This document shows positions 8,099 to 17,587 of a DNA stretch of 64,000 bases, one piece after another. Made by a program: the position numbers and the translations under genes. Source of the stretch: Clostridia bacterium. Its GTDB lineage: Bacteria; Bacillota; Clostridia; Oscillospirales; Acutalibacteraceae. The stretch spans positions 1 to 64,000 of the forward strand of contig JAFULG010000065.1 of the NCBI GenBank assembly GCA_017473435.1. Direction: 5' to 3'. The notes under the pieces are model-generated. The model searched no databases. It was not told the origin of the DNA and was given only the letters and a program-made list of their open reading frames with translations. Within the stretch, counting starts at the first letter, position 1; every line of letters starts with the position of its first letter.

Positions 8099-10132
8099 TT
8101 ATTTTTTTGAATATTTACATAAAATCTTCTTATCGTCTAAGATATTTGGTAAAATCTGCTTTATTTTTGGTGAAGTTACAACTCCACGATTCTGAGTAAA
8201 CCAATTGAAAACAGTACTGTCGCCTTTTTTGTTCTTGGCGTTGGGATATTCAATCATTGAATCGTTGTCCAACTTCAAATCGCTTGAATAAGCAATAATC
8301 ATTTGCGCCTCTTCTTTGTTTTCTATCTCAGACTTCATTTCGTTGTTTCTTTCATAGGGAGAATCAACTCTCTTTATCAAAGAATTTTCAAGCTTATAGT
8401 TTATGCATTCAATAGGTTTTTTAACAGTTATTTTTATCTGTCCCATACCGATAGGTTTACCGGCGCCTATTTTATGAACTGTATTGTTTCCCTCTAAGCC
8501 GTCCTTAAGTTCAAGGCAGAACAACAGTTCTTCAAGCTCAGCTTGAGTAAGATCTTCAAAATAAACATCAAAATTGAATTTACCTTTGTTTATCGGAGTT
8601 ACTGATGAATTCATTTTACTCTTATCAAGCTCTTCAATTTTGAATTTGCTGTTCCAGTAAACTTTTCGGCCTGCCAACTCAACATCATATGAGTGTCTTA
8701 AAAACTCAATCTCAGACTTATTATTTTGTCTATTATAAATTTTTCGATATGTAGTATAATAGTCGTAATTCCATATACCGTCATATCCAAATTCATTATG
8801 TCTGAGTTCTTTAGGCGGTTTCAAATAGAACTCTGTAGAAGATATTCGGGGAGATGATAAAATGGGCAAAGTAATTTCTCGCAAGTATTCTACCTGAGTT
8901 TCTTTATCTCTAACTGCATCAGAAAAACGTACACGACCCTTAATGGCTCCACCTTCTTTCAGTATCGTTCCAAAAAGACGACATGCGGGGCAAACCTTTT
9001 TAATATCGGTACATTTATCGTGTTTCCTATTGCGGTGTAATACATCAGGTATTTTATTTAAAAAGTACTCCTTAGTCATACTTGACGGAGAAATATAAAT
9101 CGTTGCATCCTTAAAGCCTTTTTGTTTGCTGTGCTTATCCACATATACAACAAGAGGTGTTTTTTTACTCTTATAATTATTTATGTATTTTTTAAATATA
9201 TCTCTGACCGTTTTATCCTTGTTAGTTACGGCATCGGTATATCCTCCTTTTACATTTTCGTTCACACCAAGAACATATTCAAATCGTTCTATGGTATTTT
9301 TATCTAAGGCTATACCATTGCCTGAAGGCTTTTTGTAAACTATCATTCTGTTAGCAGTGGATTGCATAAAGTTATACATCATAGGTGCTACATGAAGATG
9401 ATAGTCACTGTTGGGATTGCCTGGAAATACCATATCGCTATTTTGGGGATTGTAATCCACTTTTATACTATTCTCTCTGAGAAATTTTTCACAAGAAGCC
9501 TTATATAAATCTTTAATCTGCCTTGAATATTTTTTCCAGCCTGCTCTATCTAGATGAAATCCGCGATCTTTGCTTATTAAGGCACCTGTAAAATAATCTT
9601 CACCCTTTTTTAAGTCATTATAGAGCACCCACTTTTCTTTTTCCTCATCCCAACACATTATGCAAAGTTCTTTAGGCTCATTAGTGCGTTTGTAAGGCAG
9701 ATTGAATTCATCAACCTCCGAAAAGCAGGAATTGGTCAACTGTTCATAAACATTTCTTATCATACCCCTGATTTCACTGCCGGGAATAACAGGATTTTGC
9801 GGTCTTCTTACATCATCTATATCTATAGCTCCGGATAAATCCTCGTATGAATAAAACACCTTTCTTTTGTGGTCGGCATTTTGAGGATGAGCAAAAGATT
9901 TTGTTGTATTTGGGATAAATGTAGGTGAAACTATTTCTATAGTACAACTTATTTTTCCTGAAAGATTCCCTTTTTTCACTTCTTCACGAGGAGGTTCTTT
10001 ATCTTTTATGGGAATAAAAGAGTACGGGTTTACAAATTTATCAGCAGTACTGAAGGAATATGAGGTCTTACCCTTTTTAGAAGAGTCAAATTTTTTATAA
10101 GGTTTTCTATAACCACCGTTATTTTGTGCCAT
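8099..10132 (-). CDS. Large RAMP protein, TIGR03986-like (type III-D effector subunit)
   Basis: 677 residues; start taken at ATG 10132 because GGAGG lies 9 nt before it (an in-frame GTG at 10138 is too close). RAMP (Cas7-like) features: an N-terminal strand SCTIEIVSPTFI, the VIPGSEIRGMIRNVYE segment that is diagnostic of Csm3/Cmr RAMPs, CPACRLFG (two cysteines, possible metal site) and a C-terminal glycine-rich loop KIGAGKPIGMGQIKI. It matches the TIGR03986 family of CRISPR RAMPs. It should form part of the backbone that holds crRNA and cleaves target RNA at 6-nt intervals. Last gene of the cas operon; its start overlaps the end of csx19. Confidence 0.85.
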   Translation of the reverse strand: MAQNNGGYRKPYKKFDSSKKGKTSYSFSTADKFVNPYSFIPIKDKEPPREEVKKGNLSGKISCTIEIVSPTFIPNTTKSFAHPQNADHKRKVFYSYEDLSGAIDIDDVRRPQNPVIPGSEIRGMIRNVYEQLTNSCFSEVDEFNLPYKRTNEPKELCIMCWDEEKEKWVLYNDLKKGEDYFTGALISKDRGFHLDRAGWKKYSRQIKDLYKASCEKFLRENSIKVDYNPQNSDMVFPGNPNSDYHLHVAPMMYNFMQSTANRMIVYKKPSGNGIALDKNTIERFEYVLGVNENVKGGYTDAVTNKDKTVRDIFKKYINNYKSKKTPLVVYVDKHSKQKGFKDATIYISPSSMTKEYFLNKIPDVLHRNRKHDKCTDIKKVCPACRLFGTILKEGGAIKGRVRFSDAVRDKETQVEYLREITLPILSSPRISSTEFYLKPPKELRHNEFGYDGIWNYDYYTTYRKIYNRQNNKSEIEFLRHSYDVELAGRKVYWNSKFKIEELDKSKMNSSVTPINKGKFNFDVYFEDLTQAELEELLFCLELKDGLEGNNTVHKIGAGKPIGMGQIKITVKKPIECINYKLENSLIKRVDSPYERNNEMKSEIENKEEAQMIIAYSSDLKLDNDSMIEYPNAKNKKGDSTVFNWFTQNRGVVTSPKIKQILPNILDDKKILCKYSKK

Positions 10133-10613
10133 ATTCACATACCTCCTTTGCCATAATATCCACTAATCTGAAATCTGTAAATTCAAATTTTTCGTCTGAT
10201 AAATAGCTTCTTACTTTCAGTACAGCTCTTTCCCCTTCATTAGCGACAATTGGTAAACTGAGAATAATTCCTCTATCTTCGAAAAATTCAGTCACACCAT
10301 TATCTGTTTTAACAGCCTTACCCCAAAGCAGATGCTGTTCATCGTAGACTTCACAGATTTCACCTTCTGTATCTTTTCTTATTCTTCCAATAAATTTATC
10401 CGATATTTTTGCAAGATGAAGTTCTTGTTTTTCATTAAAAGCGCGTAAATCTTTAAGATTATCAAGATCGAAATCATATAACGTACTGACAAACTCTACC
10501 TTATCAGTTTTTATAAGAAGCAAATACTTATAAGTCTTAAAATCATCTTTTAATAAAGGTAATTCACTGATTGTATATTCTACCTTTTCAATAATAGTGT
10601 TTATCTTTTTCAT
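10119..10613 (-). CDS. csx19: Csx19 (TIGR03984-like) type III-D accessory
   Basis: 164 residues. It has the features of the TIGR03984/Csx19 family: a short acidic protein with F-x-D-R-G-I-I-L-S-L-P (FEDRGIILSLP) in the middle, LLWGKAV before it and a C-terminal FRLVDIMAKE. Csx19 occurs almost only in subtype III-D loci and is a subunit of the effector in studied relatives; its catalytic role, if any, is unknown. The start overlaps the preceding stop (TAATG) and its end overlaps the next gene, so it is tightly coupled within the operon. Confidence 0.75.
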   Translation of the reverse strand: MKKINTIIEKVEYTISELPLLKDDFKTYKYLLLIKTDKVEFVSTLYDFDLDNLKDLRAFNEKQELHLAKISDKFIGRIRKDTEGEICEVYDEQHLLWGKAVKTDNGVTEFFEDRGIILSLPIVANEGERAVLKVRSYLSDEKFEFTDFRLVDIMAKEVCEYGTK

Positions 10614-11812
10614 TACAAATCACCAACTTTCACTGATTTCAGAAGTCCGCCGCCGACAGAGCCCAAACCACCAATATTAACAAATCCGTCGTCAATATCC
10701 TTTATTGTAAGTTCAATAAGATTCTTTGCCAATTCGAACTCCACATCAGTCAAAATTCTTGCACCTATTGCAGATTTTTTCAGATAAATATTTAACTGAA
10801 CCTCACCACCAAAGGATAGCTCGTTAGTGAAGAGTTTTTTTTCGCTAGCACCTGCAGTAAAACGATCAATTGCATTTCTTGTCTGCATCATAAATACAGG
10901 CTTTTCAATCACACTTTCATCAAATAATATCAATGCTGTTTGCTCAGTACATCCAAACAACTTGTCCATAAAAGCATCAATATTATTGTAAGAAACCTGT
11001 GTGAGGATTTTTATGAAATGATGACGAAATACGCCTGCCCATGAGCTTCCGGGGATAACAGCTTTTTCTTTTGCATTTTTAAGCTGTTCTGCATTTATGA
11101 GTTTGTCCTCTTTTTTCTTAAAAGTAGCGTTATTTGCAATCATAACAAATGATCTGACAGTAAATCTTTGACTGAATGCATTATGGAGACTGTCTTCTGT
11201 ATTATAACAGATAAAATCGTCCTGTACCTTTTCCCAATTAAATTCAATAAGATCGCCAATAGATTTAACAGACTTATATTTAAGAACTTTAATCTTTACC
11301 TTACCAAGCCCTCTGTTAGTCTTATGACCTATTCTTATAAAGCCATTGTTAAATCCGTTTATCATTGAGCAGAGCATCTTTCTATCACTGTCATTAAAAC
11401 TATCAATCTCTATTCTGAAGCTGAATTCACAACCCGACTCTATTATTTCGTAATCGTATTTACTACCATCATCTGCAACACCGTCTTTTATGCGAACTCC
11501 GTCACGGAAGGATTTAACAAAATTACTCTCCGAGAAACCCTCGTAAAATATTATTCGGCTTTCACTTTTATTATAAATAAACTCTTCATCTTCGATTAAA
11601 GTTTTTTCACCAATGCAACCGAAAAGAGATTCAGTATCATAACCGCACTGTTCAAGGTAATGTCTGCACACGCCTGCAAGAGTAGTACCAGGAATATATG
11701 GCTTTCCGAAACAGTCGCATAAAACATCTCTATCTGTATAATCACTCTCACCGGAGCCGACAGCTATTGGAGAAACACATTCCAATGTTCCTTTAATATA
11801 AAATTTTTTCAC
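10613..11812 (-). CDS. Tandem Csm3-like RAMP (Cas7-Cas7 fusion)
   Basis: 399 residues. The start is GTG 11812, 8 nt after GGAGG; longer upstream readings run inside csx10 without a site. Two RAMP copies are visible: the first (1-210) has CVSPIAVGSGE, YIPGTTLAGVCRHYLE and the glycine loop IGHKTNRGLGKV; the second (about 220-399) has VIPGSSWAGVFRHHF and NIGGLGSVGGGLL. Csm3-type subunits bind crRNA and cut target RNA through an acidic residue in the thumb loop. Fusion of two Cas7 units is typical of III-D (and of its derivative III-E). It overlaps the end of csx10. Confidence 0.85.
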   Translation of the reverse strand: MKKFYIKGTLECVSPIAVGSGESDYTDRDVLCDCFGKPYIPGTTLAGVCRHYLEQCGYDTESLFGCIGEKTLIEDEEFIYNKSESRIIFYEGFSESNFVKSFRDGVRIKDGVADDGSKYDYEIIESGCEFSFRIEIDSFNDSDRKMLCSMINGFNNGFIRIGHKTNRGLGKVKIKVLKYKSVKSIGDLIEFNWEKVQDDFICYNTEDSLHNAFSQRFTVRSFVMIANNATFKKKEDKLINAEQLKNAKEKAVIPGSSWAGVFRHHFIKILTQVSYNNIDAFMDKLFGCTEQTALILFDESVIEKPVFMMQTRNAIDRFTAGASEKKLFTNELSFGGEVQLNIYLKKSAIGARILTDVEFELAKNLIELTIKDIDDGFVNIGGLGSVGGGLLKSVKVGDL

Positions 11813-13817
11813 CGACACTGACCTCCCTTCTTTTTTCGTTCTGATATAATTCTTTATAACGACCGATAAAGGTTCGCAGATACAATCCGAACCATTCGTT
11901 TTCATCTTCATCAACAAGTGAATGGTTAATTTTCAAAGCATCAAAATTTTTGCAAATCTCTTCTGATACAGATAGCAAGGTTCTGTTCTTTTCAAAGCTA
12001 TTTGTATAAGTAGCTTTAAAATGTTCTTCCATTTTATCTGCATACTTCAGAGCCTGATACAAACTGAGAATCCTCATGGCTGATGAATTTGACAAATCTT
12101 TTGAAAACTTATCATAAGATTTTTTTGAATCGTTCAAAGCCTCAAGAACAACTGCATCATGCAAACGTTTTTTCAAAATTTTACTTATTATACTTTCAGC
12201 AGCTTTAACAGCTAAATTATTTGGTTTAGGAGTTTCTTTATTCTCGGATACTTCGTAAACAGCTTCAGTAGCTAAAGTTCTTATAAAAATCTGTCCAAAG
12301 CCTTCTTCGTTGCCAATACCTACAAAAGTACATTCGGGAACTGTTTTAAGCTCACAATTTTTTAGAACAACAACGCTTCCTTTTGAAAAAGATTCATACT
12401 GACATTTAGGTGTACCCCATTTAGAGTTAAAACCTCCTACCGTTTCTGTTTTTGCGTAAATATCGTAATCACTGAACTGTATGATTTTTTTAAGTTCATT
12501 AATAAGGTCGCAGACACGTACAGAATTGTTTGCGTATTCGTCAAGAATAATTGTGTTTGAATTGATGTATACAATCAAAGTATCTCCAATAATGCTTTGT
12601 TTTTCTTCTGCTGGAGAAAGTTCAATTCTGCACTTACCATACTGAGCTGTTCCCGAAGCACCTACAGTTATAATTCCTCCGCAATCCTTAAGCATCTGTT
12701 CGAAAGTAGATATGGCTCCACTACTTGCAAAAACAGAGCCTTTAAAAACCTGACCTTTTCTTAACTTAGTAACAGGATATAACAAATCCAACTTTCTGTT
12801 AATATGTTGCTCAGTGCTGCATTTAGGCGATATTATGCTGATTTTATCTTTGTTGATATTTACATATCCGTTAACCGGAACATATTGATTTTTATCGTCC
12901 TTTATATATCCGTCTGCAACGCTGTACACCTTGTCGTCCGAATTTTTAACAGCTATTAGAGAAAGAGGCGCCGGCATATACATTTCTCCGTTAGAAGATA
13001 TGTAAGCATTAGTGAAAAGAGCATCATTAAAGAACAATTCATCAAAACTGTTCACATCTATAAGATGCTTTGCAAATGCCCCCTGGATGCAGGAACCTGA
13101 AAGATAATCTGGATTTTTCATAGGTGAATTTTGCATCAGAGATACATCCTGCAAAAGAGTAACAGTATATACACGCTCAATTTTGTCATCAGTTTTATTG
13201 TATTTTGCAGTTGAAACATGTACATTTTCTGTAACAATATTTTCGCATATTACTTCGCCAAGACCTCTGCTTTTATCGAGGCCGATGTGGCGCAATAGTA
13301 TTAACGATTTTTCAATTATTTCTGCATCATATTCAGTTGCATCGATTATATTTATTATCCCTTTGAATTCGGTTCCTTTAACAACGGTTTCAATTAGTCT
13401 CAACGAAGTTTTTTTTGCCACTCCCAAATCATCTATAGCTGTCTGATGTCGTTTTTGACTGAATGTTTCGGAGACCTCCTTTGCTGTAAATCTACCTTTT
13501 ATTTCATCTGCAATTACCTGTGCATCTTTTATGTATGCATTTTCAATCTTAATCCTAGCGGTTTTGCCTCCATCGGCACCGAATAGACTGTAAATGTCCT
13601 GAATGGTAACTGTATGCTTTTCTTTTGTACAATATCCGTTTTCTGCAAGCAGAAGAGCATTTTCTCGCAAAAGTCCTTTTAAGCGTCTGGCAGGAATTAC
13701 AGGAAGACCGTATTCATCAAAGCAGGCGCTGACATCAACATCACTTCCGTTACCTGTGCCGTTTCCACAACAGGTATCCGAAAGAAGTCTAATGGTAAAA
13801 GTTACAGTTTTATTCAT
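11793..13817 (-). CDS. csx10: Csx10-like RAMP with long C-terminal extension
   Basis: 674 residues from ATG 13817, whose bases overlap the cas10 stop (ATGA) and follow AAAGGAGAAG. The first about 200 residues form a RAMP: TFTIRLLSDTCCGNGTGNG, LPVIPARRLKGLLRE and the glycine loop HIGLDKSRGLGEV. A second RAMP-like part contains SGSCIQGAFAK and GTAQYGKCRIEL, and a third IGNEEGFGQIFI. The last about 130 residues are helical and could play the small-subunit (Cas11) role, since no separate cas11 gene exists in the operon; that is inference. Csx10 is the Cas5-like marker subunit of III-D. Confidence 0.75.
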   Translation of the reverse strand: MNKTVTFTIRLLSDTCCGNGTGNGSDVDVSACFDEYGLPVIPARRLKGLLRENALLLAENGYCTKEKHTVTIQDIYSLFGADGGKTARIKIENAYIKDAQVIADEIKGRFTAKEVSETFSQKRHQTAIDDLGVAKKTSLRLIETVVKGTEFKGIINIIDATEYDAEIIEKSLILLRHIGLDKSRGLGEVICENIVTENVHVSTAKYNKTDDKIERVYTVTLLQDVSLMQNSPMKNPDYLSGSCIQGAFAKHLIDVNSFDELFFNDALFTNAYISSNGEMYMPAPLSLIAVKNSDDKVYSVADGYIKDDKNQYVPVNGYVNINKDKISIISPKCSTEQHINRKLDLLYPVTKLRKGQVFKGSVFASSGAISTFEQMLKDCGGIITVGASGTAQYGKCRIELSPAEEKQSIIGDTLIVYINSNTIILDEYANNSVRVCDLINELKKIIQFSDYDIYAKTETVGGFNSKWGTPKCQYESFSKGSVVVLKNCELKTVPECTFVGIGNEEGFGQIFIRTLATEAVYEVSENKETPKPNNLAVKAAESIISKILKKRLHDAVVLEALNDSKKSYDKFSKDLSNSSAMRILSLYQALKYADKMEEHFKATYTNSFEKNRTLLSVSEEICKNFDALKINHSLVDEDENEWFGLYLRTFIGRYKELYQNEKRREVSVGEKILY

Positions 13818-15316
13818 CCTTCTTCTCCTTTCCAAGCGATATCCATTACATCAAGATAATCAAAGAAAATCGCTTCATTTTTGCTATTGAAGGGAACACT
13901 TAATTTTTTCGAAATAATCCGTTCTTCTTTGTCGGCATGCGCATGTATATACTTACCGTAATTATTAGCATTCAACACGCTTACCCCATACTCGTTTCTT
14001 AATCCTTTAAGCTTGCTTCTTGCAATCATCCTATTCTTTATTCCAAGATTAATCTCATCACACATTTCTTTGAACTCAGCATAGGAATAGGGAATGATAT
14101 CATCAAAAATATAAGGACGTCTGATAAGAGTTGCATTATTTACTGTGTAATTGTCTTTTCTGTATTCCGATACTGTTCCTGCAATATTAGAATAACATAC
14201 CTGAAAATCCATGCTACTTTTTGCGTTGCCGTCTGTTCTTTTTAAGGTTTCTTTTTTTGCATTTTTACAGCACTGTTCAGCAATGTCATACGCTGTGGAA
14301 AAGGGGAATTTTAAGCCTACAAAAGCTATTCCAGCAGCTGCAGTAGGAGAAAAAACTTTATCAGAATTCAAATTGAGCTTTGATTCTTTTAAATAACCCA
14401 TGAATTTTTCGGTAAATTCAAAGGCTTTTGTGCTTTCAAGGATAACGGTAATATCATCTCCATCAGCAACAACAGGGCGGAAAAGTATTTCTCCTTCAGT
14501 TCCATCGTATATATCCTTGACAGTTAGTTTCAGAACATTTTTATAAAGTTCACCAATTTTCACAGATAACTTTCTCATTTCATCAAGAGCAGTGAAAATA
14601 TTCACACCATCAAGACTCTGAACAAAGTTTCTTATCATAATTCCCATAGTATTTCCGTCAATATGGATTATCGAAACATAATTCTTGGTTTCTGTCTTCC
14701 TCGATTTATCAAACTTTGTTGCAAAGGATATTTTATCACTGAAAATAATATCCTTAAAAATATCATTACTTGCCGACACACCTATAAGTTTTGCGAACTT
14801 GCTGGCAGAAGCATACCGTTCTTTACCATTTACTTCTCTTATGACAAGAGGCTCAAAATTGTTATTATCATAAGCTGTTATAGGAAGACATAAAGACGGC
14901 AAGGTGCTTCCCCCTGATTTTTTAGCCAAATCAAGTTTATCCATAAGTTTTTTCTGATTTTCAGATAAGTTTTTTGTTTCATCCAATTCAACGCAAGCGG
15001 AAAAGATTCGAATTGCGCCACCGGATTGAAGAAAGACTTTTTCTGTAAGTTCGCGGGTAAAGGCTGAGTATGTACTTTCTGTGTCAAACATCAGCAATGC
15101 ATTACCGCCACCAATGTATACTATCTTCTTTTTATCATCCGATGAAAAAAAGAATTTTTTCTCTCTCCAAGTATTATTTGTATCTCCACACATTTCGGGA
15201 ACTTTTTTAAAAAGAGCATTATTTACAACTGCAGATGCACCTATTATTTCTTTAAGCTTATTTGTAGAAAATATAAACTTCTGTATCCCCGACAAGTCAT
15301 AAATTGCAAGAATCAT
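13814..15316 (-). CDS. cas10: Compact Cas10 without HD domain
   Basis: 500 residues from ATG 15316 (site AAGGAGGAAG; overlaps the preceding stop as ATGA). It opens with the Cas10 palm motif GIQKFIF (residues 10-16) and LKEIIGASAVV, contains a DGN motif (HIDGNTMG, about 216-223) and the active-site turn of the second palm as VADGDDITV (about 281-289). Typical Cas10 proteins have GGDD; here the first Gly is Asp but the GDD core remains. No N-terminal HD nuclease is present, so the protein should not cut DNA. The expected job is synthesis of cyclic oligoadenylate when target RNA is bound, feeding the CARF proteins of this island. It is shorter than usual Cas10 (700-1000 residues). Confidence 0.85.
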   Translation of the reverse strand: MILAIYDLSGIQKFIFSTNKLKEIIGASAVVNNALFKKVPEMCGDTNNTWREKKFFFSSDDKKKIVYIGGGNALLMFDTESTYSAFTRELTEKVFLQSGGAIRIFSACVELDETKNLSENQKKLMDKLDLAKKSGGSTLPSLCLPITAYDNNNFEPLVIREVNGKERYASASKFAKLIGVSASNDIFKDIIFSDKISFATKFDKSRKTETKNYVSIIHIDGNTMGIMIRNFVQSLDGVNIFTALDEMRKLSVKIGELYKNVLKLTVKDIYDGTEGEILFRPVVADGDDITVILESTKAFEFTEKFMGYLKESKLNLNSDKVFSPTAAAGIAFVGLKFPFSTAYDIAEQCCKNAKKETLKRTDGNAKSSMDFQVCYSNIAGTVSEYRKDNYTVNNATLIRRPYIFDDIIPYSYAEFKEMCDEINLGIKNRMIARSKLKGLRNEYGVSVLNANNYGKYIHAHADKEERIISKKLSVPFNSKNEAIFFDYLDVMDIAWKGEEG

Positions 15317-17208
15317 TTTTCTTCCTCCTTTTGTGTAAACATTTTGTCGTATTCTGTTACCCATTCTTTGATCTCTTTTGCTATTGTTTTTATTTTCCTT
15401 ATATCAGCGAAATTATTCTCCAAATTATGTGCAATCGCATTTCTGTAAGGTCTTACTTTTTCAATTCTGATGCATAGTTCTCTTATAAACTCAGCACCAG
15501 CTTCTTTAGAAAGAAATTTTTCAACATTTATCGTCCAAACTGGCATCTCCACCATATAAGGAATGTGCTCTTCTAAAACAGAATCGTTATTTATTAGTTC
15601 AGATAAAAGTTCTTTATAAGCCTTCTTATCAGTCACATAAAGTGACTGTAAAAAATTCATAAGAGATTCGGTTTTTTCCAGGTAGTAATTCATAATTTCA
15701 GGATAACTTTTATCATTAGTTAAATTTGCAGACATACACATAAAAGGAAAGCCACAGTTATAATATACTCTTTGTATCCTTATAAGTTCTATAAAACGTT
15801 CTTTTTCTGTAGTGCCTTTTAATATAACATTATTTTCATCAAGGTATCTAAAAAAGTCATTTGTTCGTTCAGCACTTATACCGCCTCTCAAATATTTTTC
15901 TTTCTTATAACGATACTCCTGACCATATTCTTCTTTATTGATTATACGCAGATGGTGATTCAGATTGTTTATTGGTTCATATTTATCATTACTCTCAAGT
16001 TTTTTTAGCCACTTTTTTACAACTGTAGTCACACCACACTCTTCAGTTATAAATTTTTTAGTATATCGATCTTTATATTTTATATACTTTGAATAGTATA
16101 AATCGTTAGCTTTTATTGCATTTTTGATTTCCTGAAGTTGCCAAGGCTTTTTATTTCCTTTATCGTCAAAATAAGAAATAATATCAAGGTCCCATAAAAT
16201 GCTGATAATCTCCTCGTGGAAATCTATTATAATTTCTCTATCTGTTTTATCCTTACCATTCTTTTGTAAAAGCTTTTTGAATGGTGAAGTTTTATTGCTT
16301 GATATTATCCGCCCCGTACCGTCTTTGAAAACCATCTTAGCAATTCCTTGAGCTTTTTTTGTAATGTCATCAAGCTCGTTTTTTTGTTCCTTTTGTTTTT
16401 CTTCAGACATCTTTTTTAAATTACGGGCTGCCTTTTCGCTTTTGATATCAAGTTCTTCTGCCGTGTCAACATCTTTTTCAGTTACCAATTGCATCTTCTT
16501 AAGTTCTTTAATAAGCTCTTGATTAGATCCTACAGACTTGGCTTTCGCTATATTTTCAACGCGTTTTAACAAATTATAGCTATCGCTTAGATCTACAATT
16601 TCAAATGGTTCAGTAAGGATATTTGCATATACCACCTTATCAAGCTCGGCATTTGTTATTTCAAGAATTCGTACTAGTAACAGAGCGATAAGGCTTGCCA
16701 CTCTTGATCCGCCTGTAAAATCAAGTGATAATCTAATTCTCTCTCCGTTGCTTTCGTTATCAAAAACAACAGATTCCACTATGCTTTTAGACTCTTTTTC
16801 AGAGGGATTCGATGGAACAAGAACGCAATCAAAAGTATTTTTAATATAATAATCAACACTGCCGTTATATCTTTGCCGCAGAATATCTTTGATTTCGCTG
16901 AATTCTTCTGCCAGATCGCACAAATATCTTTTCATTTCATCAAGATAGTATTCGTATGTTGTGCGGTTATTAAGTCCAGGAATTCTGTACTTTTCTCCAA
17001 TACACTCTTCTGTCACAAGAATAGTTGTTTTATCAAACAACTTTCCTTCATTTGCAAGACACCACATTAAATACTTACTCGGTGCTTCATTGGTTTGTTT
17101 GCCTCTGATGATTAAATTCTCCTTTGGAGTAGAAAAGCTTTTTTCAGAAAACTTATTCACATCAAGATTTGTCCTTAAGAACGACAATGTTTCGATAAAA
17201 CAATTCAT
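15313..17208 (-). CDS. CARF-HEPN ribonuclease (Csm6/Csx1-like)
   Basis: 631 residues from ATG 17208, 8 nt after AGGAG. The N-terminal CARF domain contains LSLDFTGGSRVASL (about 158-171), matching the D-x-TGG-x-K/R ligand motif. A charged coiled-coil-like stretch (about 235-300) follows. The C-terminal HEPN domain ends with RPYRNAIAHNLENN, holding the R-x4-H catalytic motif (about residue 590). Proteins of this type bind cyclic oligoadenylate made by Cas10 and then cut RNA without sequence choice. Third gene of the cas operon, immediately after the small CARF-like gene and before cas10. The middle region (about 300-560) is not recognised. Confidence 0.8.
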   Translation of the reverse strand: MNCFIETLSFLRTNLDVNKFSEKSFSTPKENLIIRGKQTNEAPSKYLMWCLANEGKLFDKTTILVTEECIGEKYRIPGLNNRTTYEYYLDEMKRYLCDLAEEFSEIKDILRQRYNGSVDYYIKNTFDCVLVPSNPSEKESKSIVESVVFDNESNGERIRLSLDFTGGSRVASLIALLLVRILEITNAELDKVVYANILTEPFEIVDLSDSYNLLKRVENIAKAKSVGSNQELIKELKKMQLVTEKDVDTAEELDIKSEKAARNLKKMSEEKQKEQKNELDDITKKAQGIAKMVFKDGTGRIISSNKTSPFKKLLQKNGKDKTDREIIIDFHEEIISILWDLDIISYFDDKGNKKPWQLQEIKNAIKANDLYYSKYIKYKDRYTKKFITEECGVTTVVKKWLKKLESNDKYEPINNLNHHLRIINKEEYGQEYRYKKEKYLRGGISAERTNDFFRYLDENNVILKGTTEKERFIELIRIQRVYYNCGFPFMCMSANLTNDKSYPEIMNYYLEKTESLMNFLQSLYVTDKKAYKELLSELINNDSVLEEHIPYMVEMPVWTINVEKFLSKEAGAEFIRELCIRIEKVRPYRNAIAHNLENNFADIRKIKTIAKEIKEWVTEYDKMFTQKEEEK

Positions 17209-17209
17209 T

Positions 17210-17578
17210 TTAACTTCTCCTATATTCTCTGAATTTTTCAAATTCAAACCTTGATTTTTTTTGCGTATATCCATGTTCGTCGACATATTCTTCTGTAATT
17301 CTGTTACTGCAAGCTACTAATGTTTTGATTTTTTTATTTAGCAACTCAGACACAATTACATAGCATAAACTGAATTCACCTTGACATACAACTGCATCAG
17401 GGGATTTTTTTATTATATCTGTAGCTATTTCCTTTCCTAATTCAACAATTTCATCTTTATCAGCAAAAGGATTCACATTAGGAAATGGATAATCCTCTAT
17501 TTCACCATAGGTTTTTGCTGCTTTAATTTGCTTTTCACTCCAGGCTTTACAAGGATGATTTGTCAAATTAATAATCAT
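17210..17578 (-). CDS. Small CARF-like type III accessory, possible ring nuclease
   Basis: 122 residues. The start LTNHPCKAWSEKQIKAAKTYG, the FPNVNP turn and the tail FEFEKFREY are shared by a small family I know from type III neighbourhoods. The layout (beta strand, NHP turn, later CQGEFSLCYVIVSELL, then TLVACSNRI) suggests a Rossmann-like CARF fold, comparable in size and opening to Csx15, Csx16 and Csx20, which degrade cyclic oligoadenylate. It lies directly before the CARF-HEPN gene (TAA-A-ATG), so a role in switching the signal off is attractive. No activity can be read from sequence. Confidence 0.55.
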   Translation of the reverse strand: MIINLTNHPCKAWSEKQIKAAKTYGEIEDYPFPNVNPFADKDEIVELGKEIATDIIKKSPDAVVCQGEFSLCYVIVSELLNKKIKTLVACSNRITEEYVDEHGYTQKKSRFEFEKFREYRRS

Positions 17579-17587
17579 TGTAATTCA

